Part shown: one piece after another, positions 51,572 through 63,900 of the stretch | Layout of the letters: each line of letters opens with the position of its first letter | Position numbering within the stretch: position 1 is the first letter of the stretch | Source: Mangifera indica | Taxonomy: Eukaryota > Streptophyta > Magnoliopsida > Sapindales > Anacardiaceae | DNA: 64,000 bases | Direction of reading: 5' to 3' | Assembly (NCBI RefSeq): GCF_011075055.1 | Contig: NC_058137.1 | Coordinates: 5,322,771-5,386,770, forward strand | Notes under the pieces: model-generated | Seen by the model: only the letters and a program-made list of their open reading frames with translations | Told to the model about the DNA's origin: nothing | The model's database searches: none | Translations under genes and position numbers: made by a program

Positions 51572-54500
51572 TGAAAATTAATTTTGAAGATGCATGACTT
51601 GAGTGACCACTATAAGGGACAAACTTGTTCCATATTTTCATCCATCAGGGAGAAAACATGGCCTCTGTCTGCCAATACCATATTTCTAAATTTACGCCAT
51701 CAAATGTAAAGTGCCACATGCCTCCACATTCACCATCGTGGTTGTAGAAATTTTGTTTTTTAAATTTCCTGGATTGCCTTTATATTTTCTCCTGATGTTA
51801 GAAAGTTATTAATTTTTCCTGAGCACTTATGTATACTCTCTTGTACGCTTCACAGACTCTGTATTTGTGTTTCAGAATCACAAATGGCTTCAACTGTGTT
51901 CTGCAACTCACTGATTCCTTCCACAATAGTTTTCTCAAGAACCCACTTGCCAGTTCTCCTTTACAAAGACTCTTCAGCAGAATTCTCACCTTATATTAAC
52001 TATAACTGCCACTTGAGAATCAACCAAAGTGGGAAAAGAAACGAACTTGCACAGGTAAGAGCTACAATGACAGAGTCTCCAACAAAGGATAGTGAAGCTG
52101 CTGGGCTGCAGACGAAAAGAAGTTGACGATTTTAGTTGCTGGGGGTGGAATTGGTGGGCTGGTTTATGCTTCGGCTGCTAATAGGAAGGGATTTGAAGTA
52201 GTTGTGTTTGAGAAAGATGTGAGTGCTATACGAGGAGAAGGTCAGGACAGGGGTCTAATTCAGATACAAAGCAATGCATTAACTGCTTTGGAAGCTAATG
52301 ATTTGGATGTTGCTGAGGAGGTTATGAAAGCTGGGTGTGTTACTGGTGATAGAATTAATGGATTGGTTGATTGAGTTTCAGGTAATTGGTATGACGTTTT
52401 AGCTTCTTAACTTGATTGCCTTTGATTTGATAAATTGGTTCCGTAAGAAGATTCTTCGAGTACGAGATTGACTGTAATTTCTAATTCTGTGTGAGATATA
52501 TCTCCTGGAATTTGGTGGGCTTGTATTTGATTGATCAGTTCAAAGCCATTTAGATTGTTTTTAATGATTTTCTGCTCTTCATGGTTGAAGTTTGTCAATT
52601 GAAAAGTATAGACAGTACAAGAGCTTAGGTTTATAGTAAGACTCAACATTCTTCTTATAATTGGGATTTTAGTTGTCGACTGATAATTTAGTAGAACTTT
52701 ATTCAAGATGCTGTTTTTGAAACCCTGAAACCAAAAAATAACTCAAAAAGGTTATTTGATATAAACATTAGCTTGGAGACTTCAAAATTACTATGGATTA
52801 AGATAAACAAATAGAAAATAAAACAACAAACTCAAAAGCTGACATTGGTTGGGTTTTCATCATGGTGAAGCTTGGGTTTTCTGTCATGCTATGATTGCCT
52901 TCTGTTGTTCTAATGAAATTGGTCCATAGTTCCATGCCCTACATCAATTTTAAATTATCACCTCTTTGGTATATGGTGTTTATCTATTAATAATGTCAGT
53001 AGTTTTCATGTTTTTTGCTGTTTTGCGATTCTTCTTCATTTCAGAATTGTCCATTGGTGCAATCTTCTGGCCACTTATCAAAAAGGATGTTGTTTATGTA
53101 ACTGACTAGGTTGTTGTACCCAACAAACTTTTTTGGAGTCTAGGAGAAATGGAATTGCTGGGTTTGTTTTACTATAGGTTTTTGAATCAAATATTAATTT
53201 ACAGTGATTGAAGTGAACAAAGACAACATGATGTTTTGAATACTTTTGGAAACCTCTATATTTGGTGACAATGGCATGATTCTTGGCTGCAGTAAAATAA
53301 TTCATCTGTCAGAAATCTTTGGTGATAAAAAAACAACCATACAAGAACTAATAACAAAGTAAAAGTGGGATAAAAAAACAACAGAATTGAAACTAGTGCA
53401 CTCAAGTCTGCTCTGGCTCAAAAACTGGTCATGTTATTCAATTGATTAATTTTAGTAATTATACTTCCAAACAAGATCAATTGTTTTCACATAGAATAAT
53501 TTCAGTTTATTCCACAAATAACAAAGTTGGAACTTGATTAGTGGACCAAATACACCTAATGCATTGTTAATGTTAATTGGTATCTTATGTATGTCACTAT
53601 GCAACAATAATGCCATCATTAGAAATAGATCAATTCAGGAAAATATCATTTATTGTTGCCAAGTTAGATGCTGAAATGAGTTGTGTAATTAAAAAGTTAT
53701 CCAAAGTCCACATAATATGTCATAATGACTGCTTCTGTAGGAAAATGTTAGTTATTGGCATCCAATCACACTAAATGCTTCATGGTCATCAGGTCCATCA
53801 AGTTTGATACTTTCACTCCTGCAGCAGAAAGGGGTCTTCCAGTCACTCGAGTAATCAGCTGAATGACTTTGCAACAAATCCTTGCTCATGTAGTTGGGGA
53901 TGAAATTATTTTGAATGACAGTAATTCTGTTAAATTTGAGGAAAATGGAGATAAGGTAGTGTAGCTGCTGATTGGTTGCAGATCATCCATTTCTCACTGA
54001 GTGCTTTACTGGATAGCATCTGATAATTTCTTTTGTAAAGTAGACGTCTCGACAATTCCTTCATGATGACATTTCATTCTTTTGTACTTGTGTTGTTCAC
54101 GAGCTTAGGTTACTTTAGTGCTTGAAAATGGAAAAAGCTATGAGGGTGATCTTTTAGTTGCAGCTGATGTTATATGGTCAAAGGCATTATTGTAAATAAT
54201 ATATAATTCTTTTTCTAATGCTGATCGACAGTTTTTATTGTTCAATTGTTATTCATTGTGATTATCTTCATCTTGGAAATATTTCAAAATTGTTTTTCTT
54301 CTGTGAAGGTGAGGAAACACTTATTTGGACCAAGTGAGGCCACCTATTCAGGCTACACCTGTTATAGTGGTATTGCAGATTTTGTGCCTGTTGATATTGA
54401 GACTGTGGGGTATGTTCAACTCTGCTTAAATACTTCATGTTTACCCTTCCTCTGCCATTGTATTTCCTAGGCTATCTGTTGGAATGTGGATTAGGCTTTC

Positions 54501-56842
54501 TTTTCTTTCTTTCTTTTCATTCTTTATTATTTATATAATTTTTAAAATGTATTTAGCTGCATATTGTGTTCTCTCATGTGACCTTCTATTCGGAAGGTAT
54601 CGAGTATTTCTGGGACACAAACAGTACTTTGTTTCTTCTTATGTGGGGGCTGAAAAAATGCATGGTTTGCATTTCACAAGGAACCACCTGGTGTTTTGGA
54701 TGGCCCAAGGGGTAGAATCTCTTCCAAATCTCTAGAAATTCCAACTATGCTTGTTTTTGAAATTCTACTTAGATATTTTTGCAGGCAATAAGTGTGTTGA
54801 CTCTGCATAATGAGCATATATCATAAAATTGATTTATAATCTCCTTGGAAGGAAAACAAAACTAATTCTTAAAATTACTGTTTTAAAATTGCATCTACTA
54901 ATTGATAGGGATGTACCAGGAAGTCCTGAAAGTAACAGAAATGAAAGTAAAATTCTGGGTAATTTACCAGGATGCAGTACGCAAGGATTTTCTACAACAG
55001 ATGATCTACACAAAGAGGGCTCTCACAAAAATTATGTTATCATTATTTGAGAGTTGTTATGTCTGGCTTTTCTCCCAACTTCATGGTAATTGATAAATGT
55101 ATTGTATTATTATAAATGGAGTAGCTGAACCCTGAAAGAACTTTTAATTTATACTCTTTTTCACTGAATCACTTTTTTAGTTTCTGAAGATGCATTATTT
55201 GAAGAACAATGCAGCTGAACTGAACAGATGACATCAGGAATATCTTCTCTTTCAGATAATTAAATATGAGAGAAGGATTTAAATGTTGAATGCAGTGATT
55301 CTTCTTTCTATGAGTACACATCTGTTTCATATATTGTCGGGTAAAAAGGAAAGGTTGTTGAAAATATTTGAGGGGCAGTGTGATAACGTGATAGATTTAA
55401 TTGTTGCTACAAATGAAGAAGCAGTTCTTCGATGTGACATATATGGCAGGACACCCCATATTCACTTGGGAAAGGGTTGTGTTACGTTAAGGACTCTGTC
55501 TATGCCATGCAGCCAAATATGGGACAAGAGGGATGCATGGCTGTTGAGGTATACCTTGCTTTAGTGTGATTATTTTCCAAACCCTTTTAAGACTGTGGAC
55601 ATAAACATAAATTGTTAGACTCCCAAATGTGAAGGTGTATCAGAACAGGGGTAGTCGTGGGAATAGGGGATTATGTTGAGTGAAGATCCTAGGTGATTCT
55701 CCAATCATGGGAAAGGGCCACGTGCCCAACTAGGATTGGGATGGGGAGATATTATTGTGTATAAGGAATAAAATAACTGAAAAGGCTTTGGGCAATGTCG
55801 GTTTTTTGATAGGAAAGCTTTGACTTTAAAGAGGTGACTGCTCGAATAGCCAAAAATTCCCTTTTTACAGTATTTTGTGTGAGTGCTTTTTTTTTTTAAA
55901 GAATATCGGTTGACTTGTATTTCTCTATTTTTAATCAATAATATACATGCTAGTTTTCCTCTTCCCCATTTGTTGCTAGCTTTTCTTTGAATTGTTGTTA
56001 TTTCTCTGGTTTTCTCTAAGTTTCTAATCTAATTCCTAATAAAGTGATATCAGAGCAGAAGTTTCTGGGGAATTGTCCTGACAAGAATGGATTCTAGGGT
56101 GAAAAGTCTAGAGAAAGAAGTAGTAGCGGTTAAATACATATTAGATTCATTTACCTCTAACATACAGTCAATTAAGGCATGTTTAGTGGGGGCTTTAAAG
56201 AGGTTGGAACTGAGAGATGATTTGAAAAAAAATTCAATAGAGATGTTGTCTTCTATGGTGAAAGCATCTCCAATGGTGGTCCAAGGTAATGAAAATGTTG
56301 ATCCTACCAAGGGTTAGAGGACAATTAGGAAAGTATGAAGGAACCCATTGAATTTCATTGACAAGATAATCATCTGCACCACATAGAATTGTTGTTCTTC
56401 ACCGTGGAGATCCTTGTGGTTGGTTGTTTAGGGCGGAATCATAATTCTAAGTTAATAAGATTAGCAATCATGAGAAGTTGGCCTCTGCTGCAATGTGTAT
56501 GGAGGAAGATGCATTTAATTTTGATCCCCATTCAAAGGATGGGCTTAGTTCAAAATAGAGTCGCTAAGTGTTTTCAACAGTCATCAAACGAAACCCCTTA
56601 TCAAGAGCTTATGGCTCTTTAGCAAACAATGTCGGTAGCGTCCTACCTTTGTTGATTTGAACTATTATTGGCTCCATTACATGTATGTCTGACGATTTGT
56701 TGCTTGGAGCCATTTTAAATACACCTTCGAAGGAAATTCAGGTTGAGGTACAAATGGTTGAACCTACAAATTTGGGCCAAGCATTTCATTGGGCGCAAAA
56801 AATAAAAGATAAGAACAATGTTTGGGAGAAGCAGTGGGATGG

Positions 56843-57135
56843 TGTTAGAAACCCAACTCTTTTCAACCAAAACACAAAATTAAAACACAAAAACATAATA
56901 AACTAAACTATTTCATTAACCAAATATTACAATGATAAACCGAATAATTCAAGAAGTTCGTAGCCTCTCATTTTCCAGCCGTTCGAGGTGCTAAAGACCT
57001 CCATAAATCAGCTAAAGATGGCTGCCCTCAAACCAAACTAATACATTTTCTTCTCTCTCCCTTTTAAAACCTCAAAACATATATTTATAATAGAAATAGA
57101 CTATTGGATTGAGGACAAATGTCCCAATCCTAACA
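56843..57135 (-). repeat. TRIM 3' LTR
   Basis: The LTR lies on the polypurine-tract side of the TRIM. Confidence 0.93.
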
Positions 57136-57793
57136 TTTCCCTCCCCTTCAAAACCATCTTGTCTTCAAGATAGATATTTATATAATGATTTAAATTTTTT
57201 TTTGATATTTTTAATTTTTTTTGTTTTTTTTAATTTATTATTATTATTATTTTTTTTTCTCTACCTACCCTCTCTCTCTCCTATTGCTTCTTCACCCTTT
57301 TTTTTTCTTTCCAACGACCCCACATCTTCTCTTTTTCTCTTCCCAAGAAGCCCACCTACTGCCTTCCCTTCTATTTTCCCAACCACAACTCTTCTCCTTT
57401 TCCCAACAAGCCAACTGCCAGTGCCCTCCAGCGCTCTTTTTTTTTCTTTCTCTCCTTTCTCTTTCTTCTCCTTGTCTTTTTCTTTTCTTCTTTCTTCTCC
57501 TTCATCCTTCTTTCTTCTTCCTTCTGCTTTCTCTGCGTGTTCTCCTTTCTGCCTATGTACTTTTTTTTTTTTTCAAACTCTTGCCGACATTCCATTTTCA
57601 TCTTCCTTCTTCCTCTGTTTTCGTTTTCTTCTTCTTCTCTCTTTTTTTTTGACACTTTTCCAGTATGTAGTCACCGACTCATTTCTCCCATTCTTCTTCA
57701 AGTCAGCCTCCTCCGTAAACATTTTCTGACGACTCTTTACTTTTCCGACCATCATTTATCTTTCCCGCTAGATCAAATGCTCTGATACCATTT

Positions 57794-58087
57794 TGTTAGG
57801 AACCCAACTCTTTTAACTAAAACACAAAATTAAAACACAAAAAACATAATACTAAATTATTTCATTAACAAAAACATTACAATGATAAACCGAACAATTC
57901 GAGGAGTTCGGAGCCTCCCATTTTTCGGTCGTCCGAGGCGTCAGAGACCTCCCTAAATCAGTCAAAGATGGTTGCCCTCAAACCAAACCCTAATATATTT
58001 TTTTCTCTTTCCCTTTTAAAACCCCAAAACATATATTTATAATAGAAATTGACTATTGGATTGAGGACAAATGTCCCAATCCTAACA
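57794..58087 (-). repeat. TRIM 5' LTR
   Basis: The LTR lies on the primer-binding-site side of the TRIM. Confidence 0.93.
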
Positions 58088-58989
58088 GATGGCAAGCCCA
58101 ACAAACCTATTAACCCAACTCTTCATCCAAACAAGAAACCCAACTAAGGGAAATTATAAGGTTGAAAACTTTAATATATCCACAACGGGAACTTCTCATT
58201 CCAATTCCTAAAAGGTTTGGAGACATAGAAACAACTCAAGGAATCTTTGAGAAATGATGTTGGGTCAAAAATTGGGAATTATTCGGGATGAGGAGGAGGG
58301 AATATTAAGCGCTTGTCTGATGTTAAGTTCCACCATAGGTTGGAGAAGAAACTTTGTTTCCATTGTGATGAACATTTCAGTTTGAACTAGAAACTTAAGG
58401 AAAAAGGAGCTGAAGATAAATATTGAGTTATGGTTAAATTCAATGGTAGGTATTAATTTCCCAAAGACAGTTAAACTAAAAGAACTGATTGTCACTGGTG
58501 AAGTAATTGTTTTACTAAGCTATGGAGTTATTGGTGGTATGCCAAAACACTAAGCTAAATCTTTAAGGAATCACCTCCACCAAAAGTTTTTTTTCCCTTT
58601 CAATCTTGGAAGTATAACTTAGTTCTTTAGTGGCTTGAGTGATGAACTTGGGATGTGAAGGCTAACGAGAAAACTTAAATTGTTCGGTTTTTGGCAAGGG
58701 CAGAAAATGTGTTGCATGGTGATCCAACATTGATCAAAGCCAACATTTCATTTAAATTGTTGCTTAAGACAATTTGTAAGGAGGGGCAAGGGTTATAGAT
58801 AGAACTGTGTTTAACTAAATGAGAGGATTCTTTGAAGTCCATGGAGTATAGTTGGGAGATTTAGGAGGTCCTAGATAAGTTTGAACCTTTGTTCAAAGAA
58901 CTTCAGGGGCTACAACCTGAACATCCACAAGATTATGCAATACCCTTGGCAGGAGGCTCTCAACCGCCAAATATTTGTCTATATTAATA

Positions 58990-59395
58990 TATGCATTACT
59001 TGAAGAACTAGAAAAGATTGTGAAAGAAAAGCTAGTAACAAACATGGAAGAGGAAAGCTTTGCATGTATAATATCAAGTACAAATAGAGAAATACAAGTC
59101 AAACAATATTTTGAGAAATCAGAACAAGGATTAACACAAAATACAACAACAAAAGAGCATTGTTGGCTACTCGAGGAGCCACCTCCCTAAAGCCAAAACT
59201 TCCATATCTAAAAAACCCAATTGCTCAAAGCCTCTAGTCTATTTTATTCCTTATGCATAACAATTTCTGTCCATCCCAAATCCTAGTTGGGTGCATGACC
59301 CTTTCCCATGATTGGAGAATCACTTGGGATCTTTGCTCTATGTAATCCCCTTTTGCCTCAACTACCCCTTTTCTGATACACCTTCAGAATTTCCT
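58990..59395 (-). repeat. Inverted LTR-like copy at the right edge of the Gypsy element
   Basis: The reverse complement matches the left LTR (gaaggtgtatcaga, gtgattctccaatcatggga, gacttgtatttctctattt) with clear divergence. It lacks the terminal TGTTAGACTCCC. Because it is inverted, it cannot be the ordinary 3' LTR of the same element. Confidence 0.8.
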
Positions 59396-62300
59396 GAATT
59401 TCTGCACATCTTCTTTCTTTCAAATGTCATAGATTGTCAATACAATCAATATTTAGATGTTGCCCTTGTTCTGAAGGTTAATACATTCTGACATAAATAT
59501 TTGATCATTGATACCTTTTCAAGAATTAAAAACTCTGAACGTAAACACTGTTCATTGTTTGAAACCACATTTACAAATGAGCTGAAACCTAACTGAAGTA
59601 TTTATTTCACTATTACAGGACATTTATCAACTTGCAATGGAGCTTGATAGAGCATGGAAACAAAGCATTGAATCAGGAACTGCAATTGATGTTGTTTCTG
59701 CTTTAAAGAGGTAACAAATTAAGTGATGCTCAGATAAGCTGAAATGAACGAAAGGGAGGGAGTGGGGGTGTAAAAGAAAGCCAATTTAAAGGACTGGATT
59801 TGTGTTCTGTCTATAGATTGGGATATCAGGCGTATAGATGGTTTTTCCATGGCTTGATTCTGGTATCTAAAACAATGAATCAACATAAACTGAAAATGTG
59901 TTCTTTAATAGTGTTAGTCATCCATAACTTAATATTTTACCAGAAACGTATTCGGAGTTTTCTGAATGATAGATCATCCTTGGCATCACTTAATGTCATT
60001 TCACTTGTGCACTGTAACTATTCTGAGTAGTTTAAAATTTACTCTTTTGTTTAATGTATGCAGCTACTAGAGTGCCCGGAGACTGCGAGTTTCCATTGTC
60101 AAGAATGGCTGCAATGATGGCTTCAACTTACAAGGCCTATTTAGGTTTTGGACTTGGACCACTCGGTAGGTTATTAGTTCCTTATTTATTAATAAAACTA
60201 ATATTTCAATATAGAATTTACTCTAGCAATTTTGAGAAACACCCCATTCAACATGCCAAATGGGAATGCTAGTCATCATCACATCAGTACATGAATATCA
60301 ATTAGTTATAAAATATGATCACTAGTAAATAAATTTATGAAATGAAGAGACTTTATTATTGAATATGATGAAAATTCAGTTATTCAATTTCTTAGGATAA
60401 ATTCCATAAGACAAATAATTTTTATAAAAAAATACCATACACAAAATTATTCATATGATAGAATACCATAACACAAAATAAGTTGTAGTTCTAACTCCAA
60501 AATTCATATATATTAATAAATTGAATAACATAGATCTTGTAACCTTAGGAACAAGTCCAAAGTTCTCCAAATGGCTTCATTATTCTACCACCAATCCTGT
60601 ATGTCCATCCCATAACAGTAATCTTACTCATTGAAGACTTGTGTGAATGGAACTGGGAATGTAAGGAATTTTCAAAGCATTTACCATTTAAACAATATAA
60701 ACAACATAAACTTTGCATTTTAAACTTAATCAAATATTCATGTAATGCATGAAATTAATTCAAATAAATATAATTTCCAGGCTATAAGTTGAAACTGTAA
60801 AGAAATTTGGTTATTTCAATATCAAACCTTTTTCAAAACGTTTGTTTTTCTCAAGTGTTTCAAATGTATCAAACGATTTTTGATACTCTGATTTAACTCT
60901 TAAAGAATTCATACAAATTTTGTAAAATGACATGTTATAGGTTTTTTAAAACAATTTTAGAACTTTTGAAAAGTATTTAAATCTGGCAAATTGTATTGCT
61001 TTTTGCTTTCGGCTACTCCCCCTCATTAATGAAAATCAAGTGATTGCAGAAGTTAGAAGATGATCTTCTTTATGTAGAAGTATCTGGCTAACTTGAAATT
61101 TTGCACACTCATTTGCGTAGGTTATATTTCTTGCATGCTTTAGTGTTTGCAAGATTAAGTGTTCTTGGACATTTTCTCTTTATACAGTCATCACTTGATG
61201 CATTTAAAAGGGTTTAGAACTTTGGTCCAAGGAAAGTCCATGAAACTAAACCATTTAAGTTGAGAAAAGAATTGTCATAAATATAGTGATTGTATAAATT
61301 GTGTGGAAAAATACTTGAATCAAGGTGATGATAAGTTATTTGGTTAAAAGATAAATATTCAGAAGGATAAAATATTGTTAAGCATGTTTATTTTTTACAA
61401 TGTTTGCTCCTTTGTTATCAATTTATTTGAGCAGAAGTAACAAGATCAGTCATATCTCTTCACAGCTCAAAACTTGAAGGCAGGTCGGTATGTTACAGGC
61501 TCTCAGATATGGTATGTTGCTTTGTTAATATTCTTTTGAATTGTCAATTTTAGAGATACTTTTGAACTTTTAACAGGAATTACAAAAAATTTTATCCTTA
61601 GAAGTTAATATTTGGTCAGTAATTTCTTTAGGCGAGTGACCAGTTGCAGAGATGGTTTCATGATGATGCTGCACTTGAGCGTGCTGTTAACAGAGAGTGC
61701 ATATAATAAGCCTTATATTTGTGCATGTTGCCTCTCAGACCTTTTCTAATGGATGTAAAAGTGATACATTTTTCATATTCTACCATCTTGTTCACTTTGT
61801 TGGTGGTTTCCATTGCCATCTGGAAGCAACATTCCTGTTTCACAACCTATTTTGTTTGTTTAGGAATGAGGACCAACCCTGCATGATTGGGTATGAATTT
61901 GATCTATTGATTTATATTATTAATGTCAAAGTAATATTAGGGATATTCAGTTAGACTGAAATTATATTCTATTTTCGACTCTGAAGAATTTTTCTGGAAT
62001 GTCACTAGTGATACCTTCCCCCCGGCTAATTAGGAGTTTTTCTGCACATGTTTGCTTAAATTTACTGCTATGTACATAATTCCTGAGGTTATGGTGTTCA
62101 AGTTTGGTAAGGACTTCTTCTGTCCATTTAATATTTCCATATCATTTGTCTAAAATGCATGCTCACATCAGCTATAAACCGTACATTCTTCCTGATAGAT
62201 TTTCTGGAGTGAGCATGGCAACTAAGTTGAAAGTTGAAAGTGACAGGGTCTAAATGTCTGCTTAAATTCATTGAGCTCTTCTCTGAGATTTCTCTTTATA

Positions 62301-62871
62301 TGTGAATATTTTTGTATCTTGGACCAGATGGCTTAAGCAGCAATATAACTAAGCTATCGGAAGACCGACTGAAATTTCCGCTAATTATATTTTGACTCTT
62401 TTCATTCCATCTGGTTTCGGTGGGTGGCTTTGGTTCATTATTCCAAACCGGTTGAATCCACATGTTATTTCAAATGAAAACTCCGTCTCGAATTGAATAT
62501 TATTATAACCCATATGAAAAAGGCCAAGAAAACTGCACAAAGCACATGACACCATTGACAAATCAACAGCAGGGCCTACAATAATGCACCAAATGAAGAC
62601 GACCTCTACATAACCACAACTATTTCAATATGAATGTGTGGTCATTTTTTTTCACCAATCTGTACGTAGACATCCGTTTGAAATTGTCTGTTTTGGAGGG
62701 CAACAGACAGACAGGAAACAAAACTGAGATTTATGTTGATCTTCTTCATACTTTTGAATGCTATATTATTTGATAATGAGATTGTCTTGGAAACTGTAGG
62801 CAGGTAGAGAAAGGGGGTAAGCCCATACTGTTAATAAATTCAAACAGAGTTGAGAAGTGTGTGAAGTGTGG

Positions 62872-62910
62872 CACGTGAAGAAGATGAATTGGCGGTCAGG
62901 ATGACACGTG
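62872..62910. promoter_or_regulatory. Pair of G-boxes (CACGTG)
   Basis: CACGTG occurs at 62872-62877 and 62905-62910, both followed by AA, with starts 33 bases apart. A further ACGTGT lies at 62981. Such clusters are typical of light- or abscisic-acid-responsive promoters, but no gene start was recognised within 1 kb downstream. Confidence 0.4.
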
Positions 62911-63639
62911 AATGTGTAAATGCAACGGTCGGTTCTGGTGGCGGTGGAGGCGATGGTGGCAGTGACCGTTGAAGCAATTAACGTGTACTTTTTGTCAACT
63001 TATAAAATATTGCTACAAACTGTCTAAAAGGAAAGTATCCGGGAGAGAGGGAGAGGGAGAGTGCAGGTGGCATCCATTTATCATCTTCCTCAACTCAATG
63101 ATTGGTAATTACGCCTTGACCAACTCAGTTCTTCGTACAATCTCTAATATTAATTCAATCGCCATGTCCGTTTGGGATTTGGTGGATGGATCCAAAAGGA
63201 ATTAGCACCAACTCTCTGGTGTGGATCATATATCCTACCAATTGTATTATTTAGCATAGCTATTTAAATAATTTTATTTATTAAATTTTAAATACTAATT
63301 ATAATTTTAAACAAAAAACTATTCTTTTTTATTACTCTCCTCACACATTGCCGTTTTAACCAACTCACCACTGCCACCAAATCATACACATTGCTCCTAT
63401 CTTTCACTTGGTGCCACCTCAATCAACCCATCACCACTAGAACCAACTCAACACCACCATCATGGTACATCAGTGGCAATCAAATTACACCAAAAAATAG
63501 TCACTAAAACTTTACAAATCTATCATCTGACTCACCTCTAACACACACTTAATGCCTTAAATAACTCAATTATTATGTGACTTTAATAAATTATTGATTT
63601 GGGTAAAAAGTTGTTTAAATGTGTTGACAATTTGTTAGT

Positions 63640-63900
63640 GGATTATGACAATGGTGTTGTCAATAGATATAAGAGGTTGTAGTGTTTTCAACGGTGACAA
63701 AGGATGGTGATGATATTGTTAACATTGGCATGAGTGGTGGTGTTGTTGTCAATGGTGGTAAGAGTGATGGTGATTGTTCATGATGGTAGAAATAGTGGTC
63801 GTTTTGTCAATAATTACACAAGTGATGGGTTTGTTATATGTCGACAATGGTAGGGGGTAATAGTGGTGTTGTCAATCGTGGCAAGGGATAGTGGTGGTCT
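63640..63900. repeat. Imperfect GT-rich minisatellite-like repeat
   Basis: Variants of gtggtgttgtcaatggtgg recur many times with irregular spacing. Upstream, at about 63345-63480, is a C/A-rich stretch with caccactgccacca phrases, partly complementary in composition. Confidence 0.6.

Larger units (their letters stand above)
48094..56326. repeat. Large near-identical block, copy 2, starting at the N gap
   Basis: This block matches 39356-47593 with an offset of 8733-8739 bases. It begins directly after the N run and continues past the match into sequence found only here (Gypsy gag, TRIM, rest of the epoxidase pseudogene). Most differences I found are one-base changes in homopolymers. Confidence 0.95.
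56843..58087 (-). mobile_element. TRIM (terminal-repeat retrotransposon in miniature), minus orientation, nested in the Gypsy element
   Basis: Two direct LTRs of about 293 bases (56843-57135 and 57794-58087) begin TGTTAG and end CCTAACA. They are flanked by an exact 5-base duplication gatgg (56838-56842 and 58088-58092). On the minus strand the primer site TGGTATCAGAGC (57790-57779) lies three bases inside the right LTR, and a polypurine tract (gaaggggaggg) abuts the left LTR. The 658-base interior is very C/T-rich on the plus strand and has no gag or pol. Total length of 1,245 bases is typical of a TRIM. The LTRs differ at a moderate number of sites, so the insertion is not brand new. Confidence 0.94.
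55613..59395 (+). mobile_element. Rearranged Ty3/Gypsy retrotransposon inside the epoxidase pseudogene
   Basis: The left LTR (about 55613-56041) starts TGTTAG and ends near CCTAATA. Next comes tgatatcagagc, a tRNA-Met-type primer site with one change from TGGTATCAGAGC. A gag-like frame starts at 56087 (MDSRVKSLEKEVV) and continues in decayed frames with SDDLLLGAILNTP and EIQVEVQMVEP, as in Gypsy gag. After the TRIM, a zinc-knuckle-like LCFHCDEHFS appears near 58350, then LFKELQGLQPEHPQDYAIPL near 58890-58950, the lead-in to reverse transcriptase. The catalytic RT, RNase H and integrase are missing. The right flank (about 58990-59395) matches the left LTR but in reverse orientation. The element is dead. 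Confidence 0.85.
51884..61890 (+). pseudogene. ZEP: Zeaxanthin epoxidase pseudogene (full extent)
   Basis: An intact enzyme converts zeaxanthin via antheraxanthin to violaxanthin in plastids, feeding the xanthophyll cycle and abscisic acid synthesis. Blocks in family order: leader and first coding part (51884-52374), TPAAERGLPVTRVIS (53791-53955), VLENGKSYEGDLLVAADVIW (54109-54183), FGPSEATYSGYTCY (54309-54409), YRVFLGHKQYFVSS (54599-54715), LLKIFEGQCDNVIDL (55339-55555), DIYQLAMELDRAWKQS (59620-59711), AAMMASTYKAYLGFGLGPL (60061-60165), and fragments LEGRSVCYRLSD, DQLQRWFHDDAALERAV and NEDQPCMIG (61470-61890). Breaks are a frameshift near 52120, TGA after NGLVD and after VTRVIS, a loss of frame after FHFTRNH-like sequence near 54690, and a stop before DSVYAMQPN. 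The C-terminal FHA domain is absent beyond NEDQPCMIG. A Gypsy/TRIM insertion occupies the intron after AMQPNMGQEGCMAVE. Confidence 0.92.

Noticed and set aside
43148..55555. Two real tandem zeaxanthin epoxidase genes
   Set aside because: Both copies share the same inactivating frameshift and stops, and they meet at the N gap. One pseudogene seen twice is far more likely.
57109..57785. Frames of up to 206 residues rich in Phe, Ser and Leu
   Set aside because: They lie in the pyrimidine-rich interior of the TRIM, occur in several frames at once, and have no domain pattern.
55613..59395. The flanking repeats as terminal inverted repeats of a DNA transposon
   Set aside because: The left copy is followed by a tRNA-Met-type primer site and Gypsy gag, so it is an LTR. 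The inverted right copy is better explained by rearrangement.
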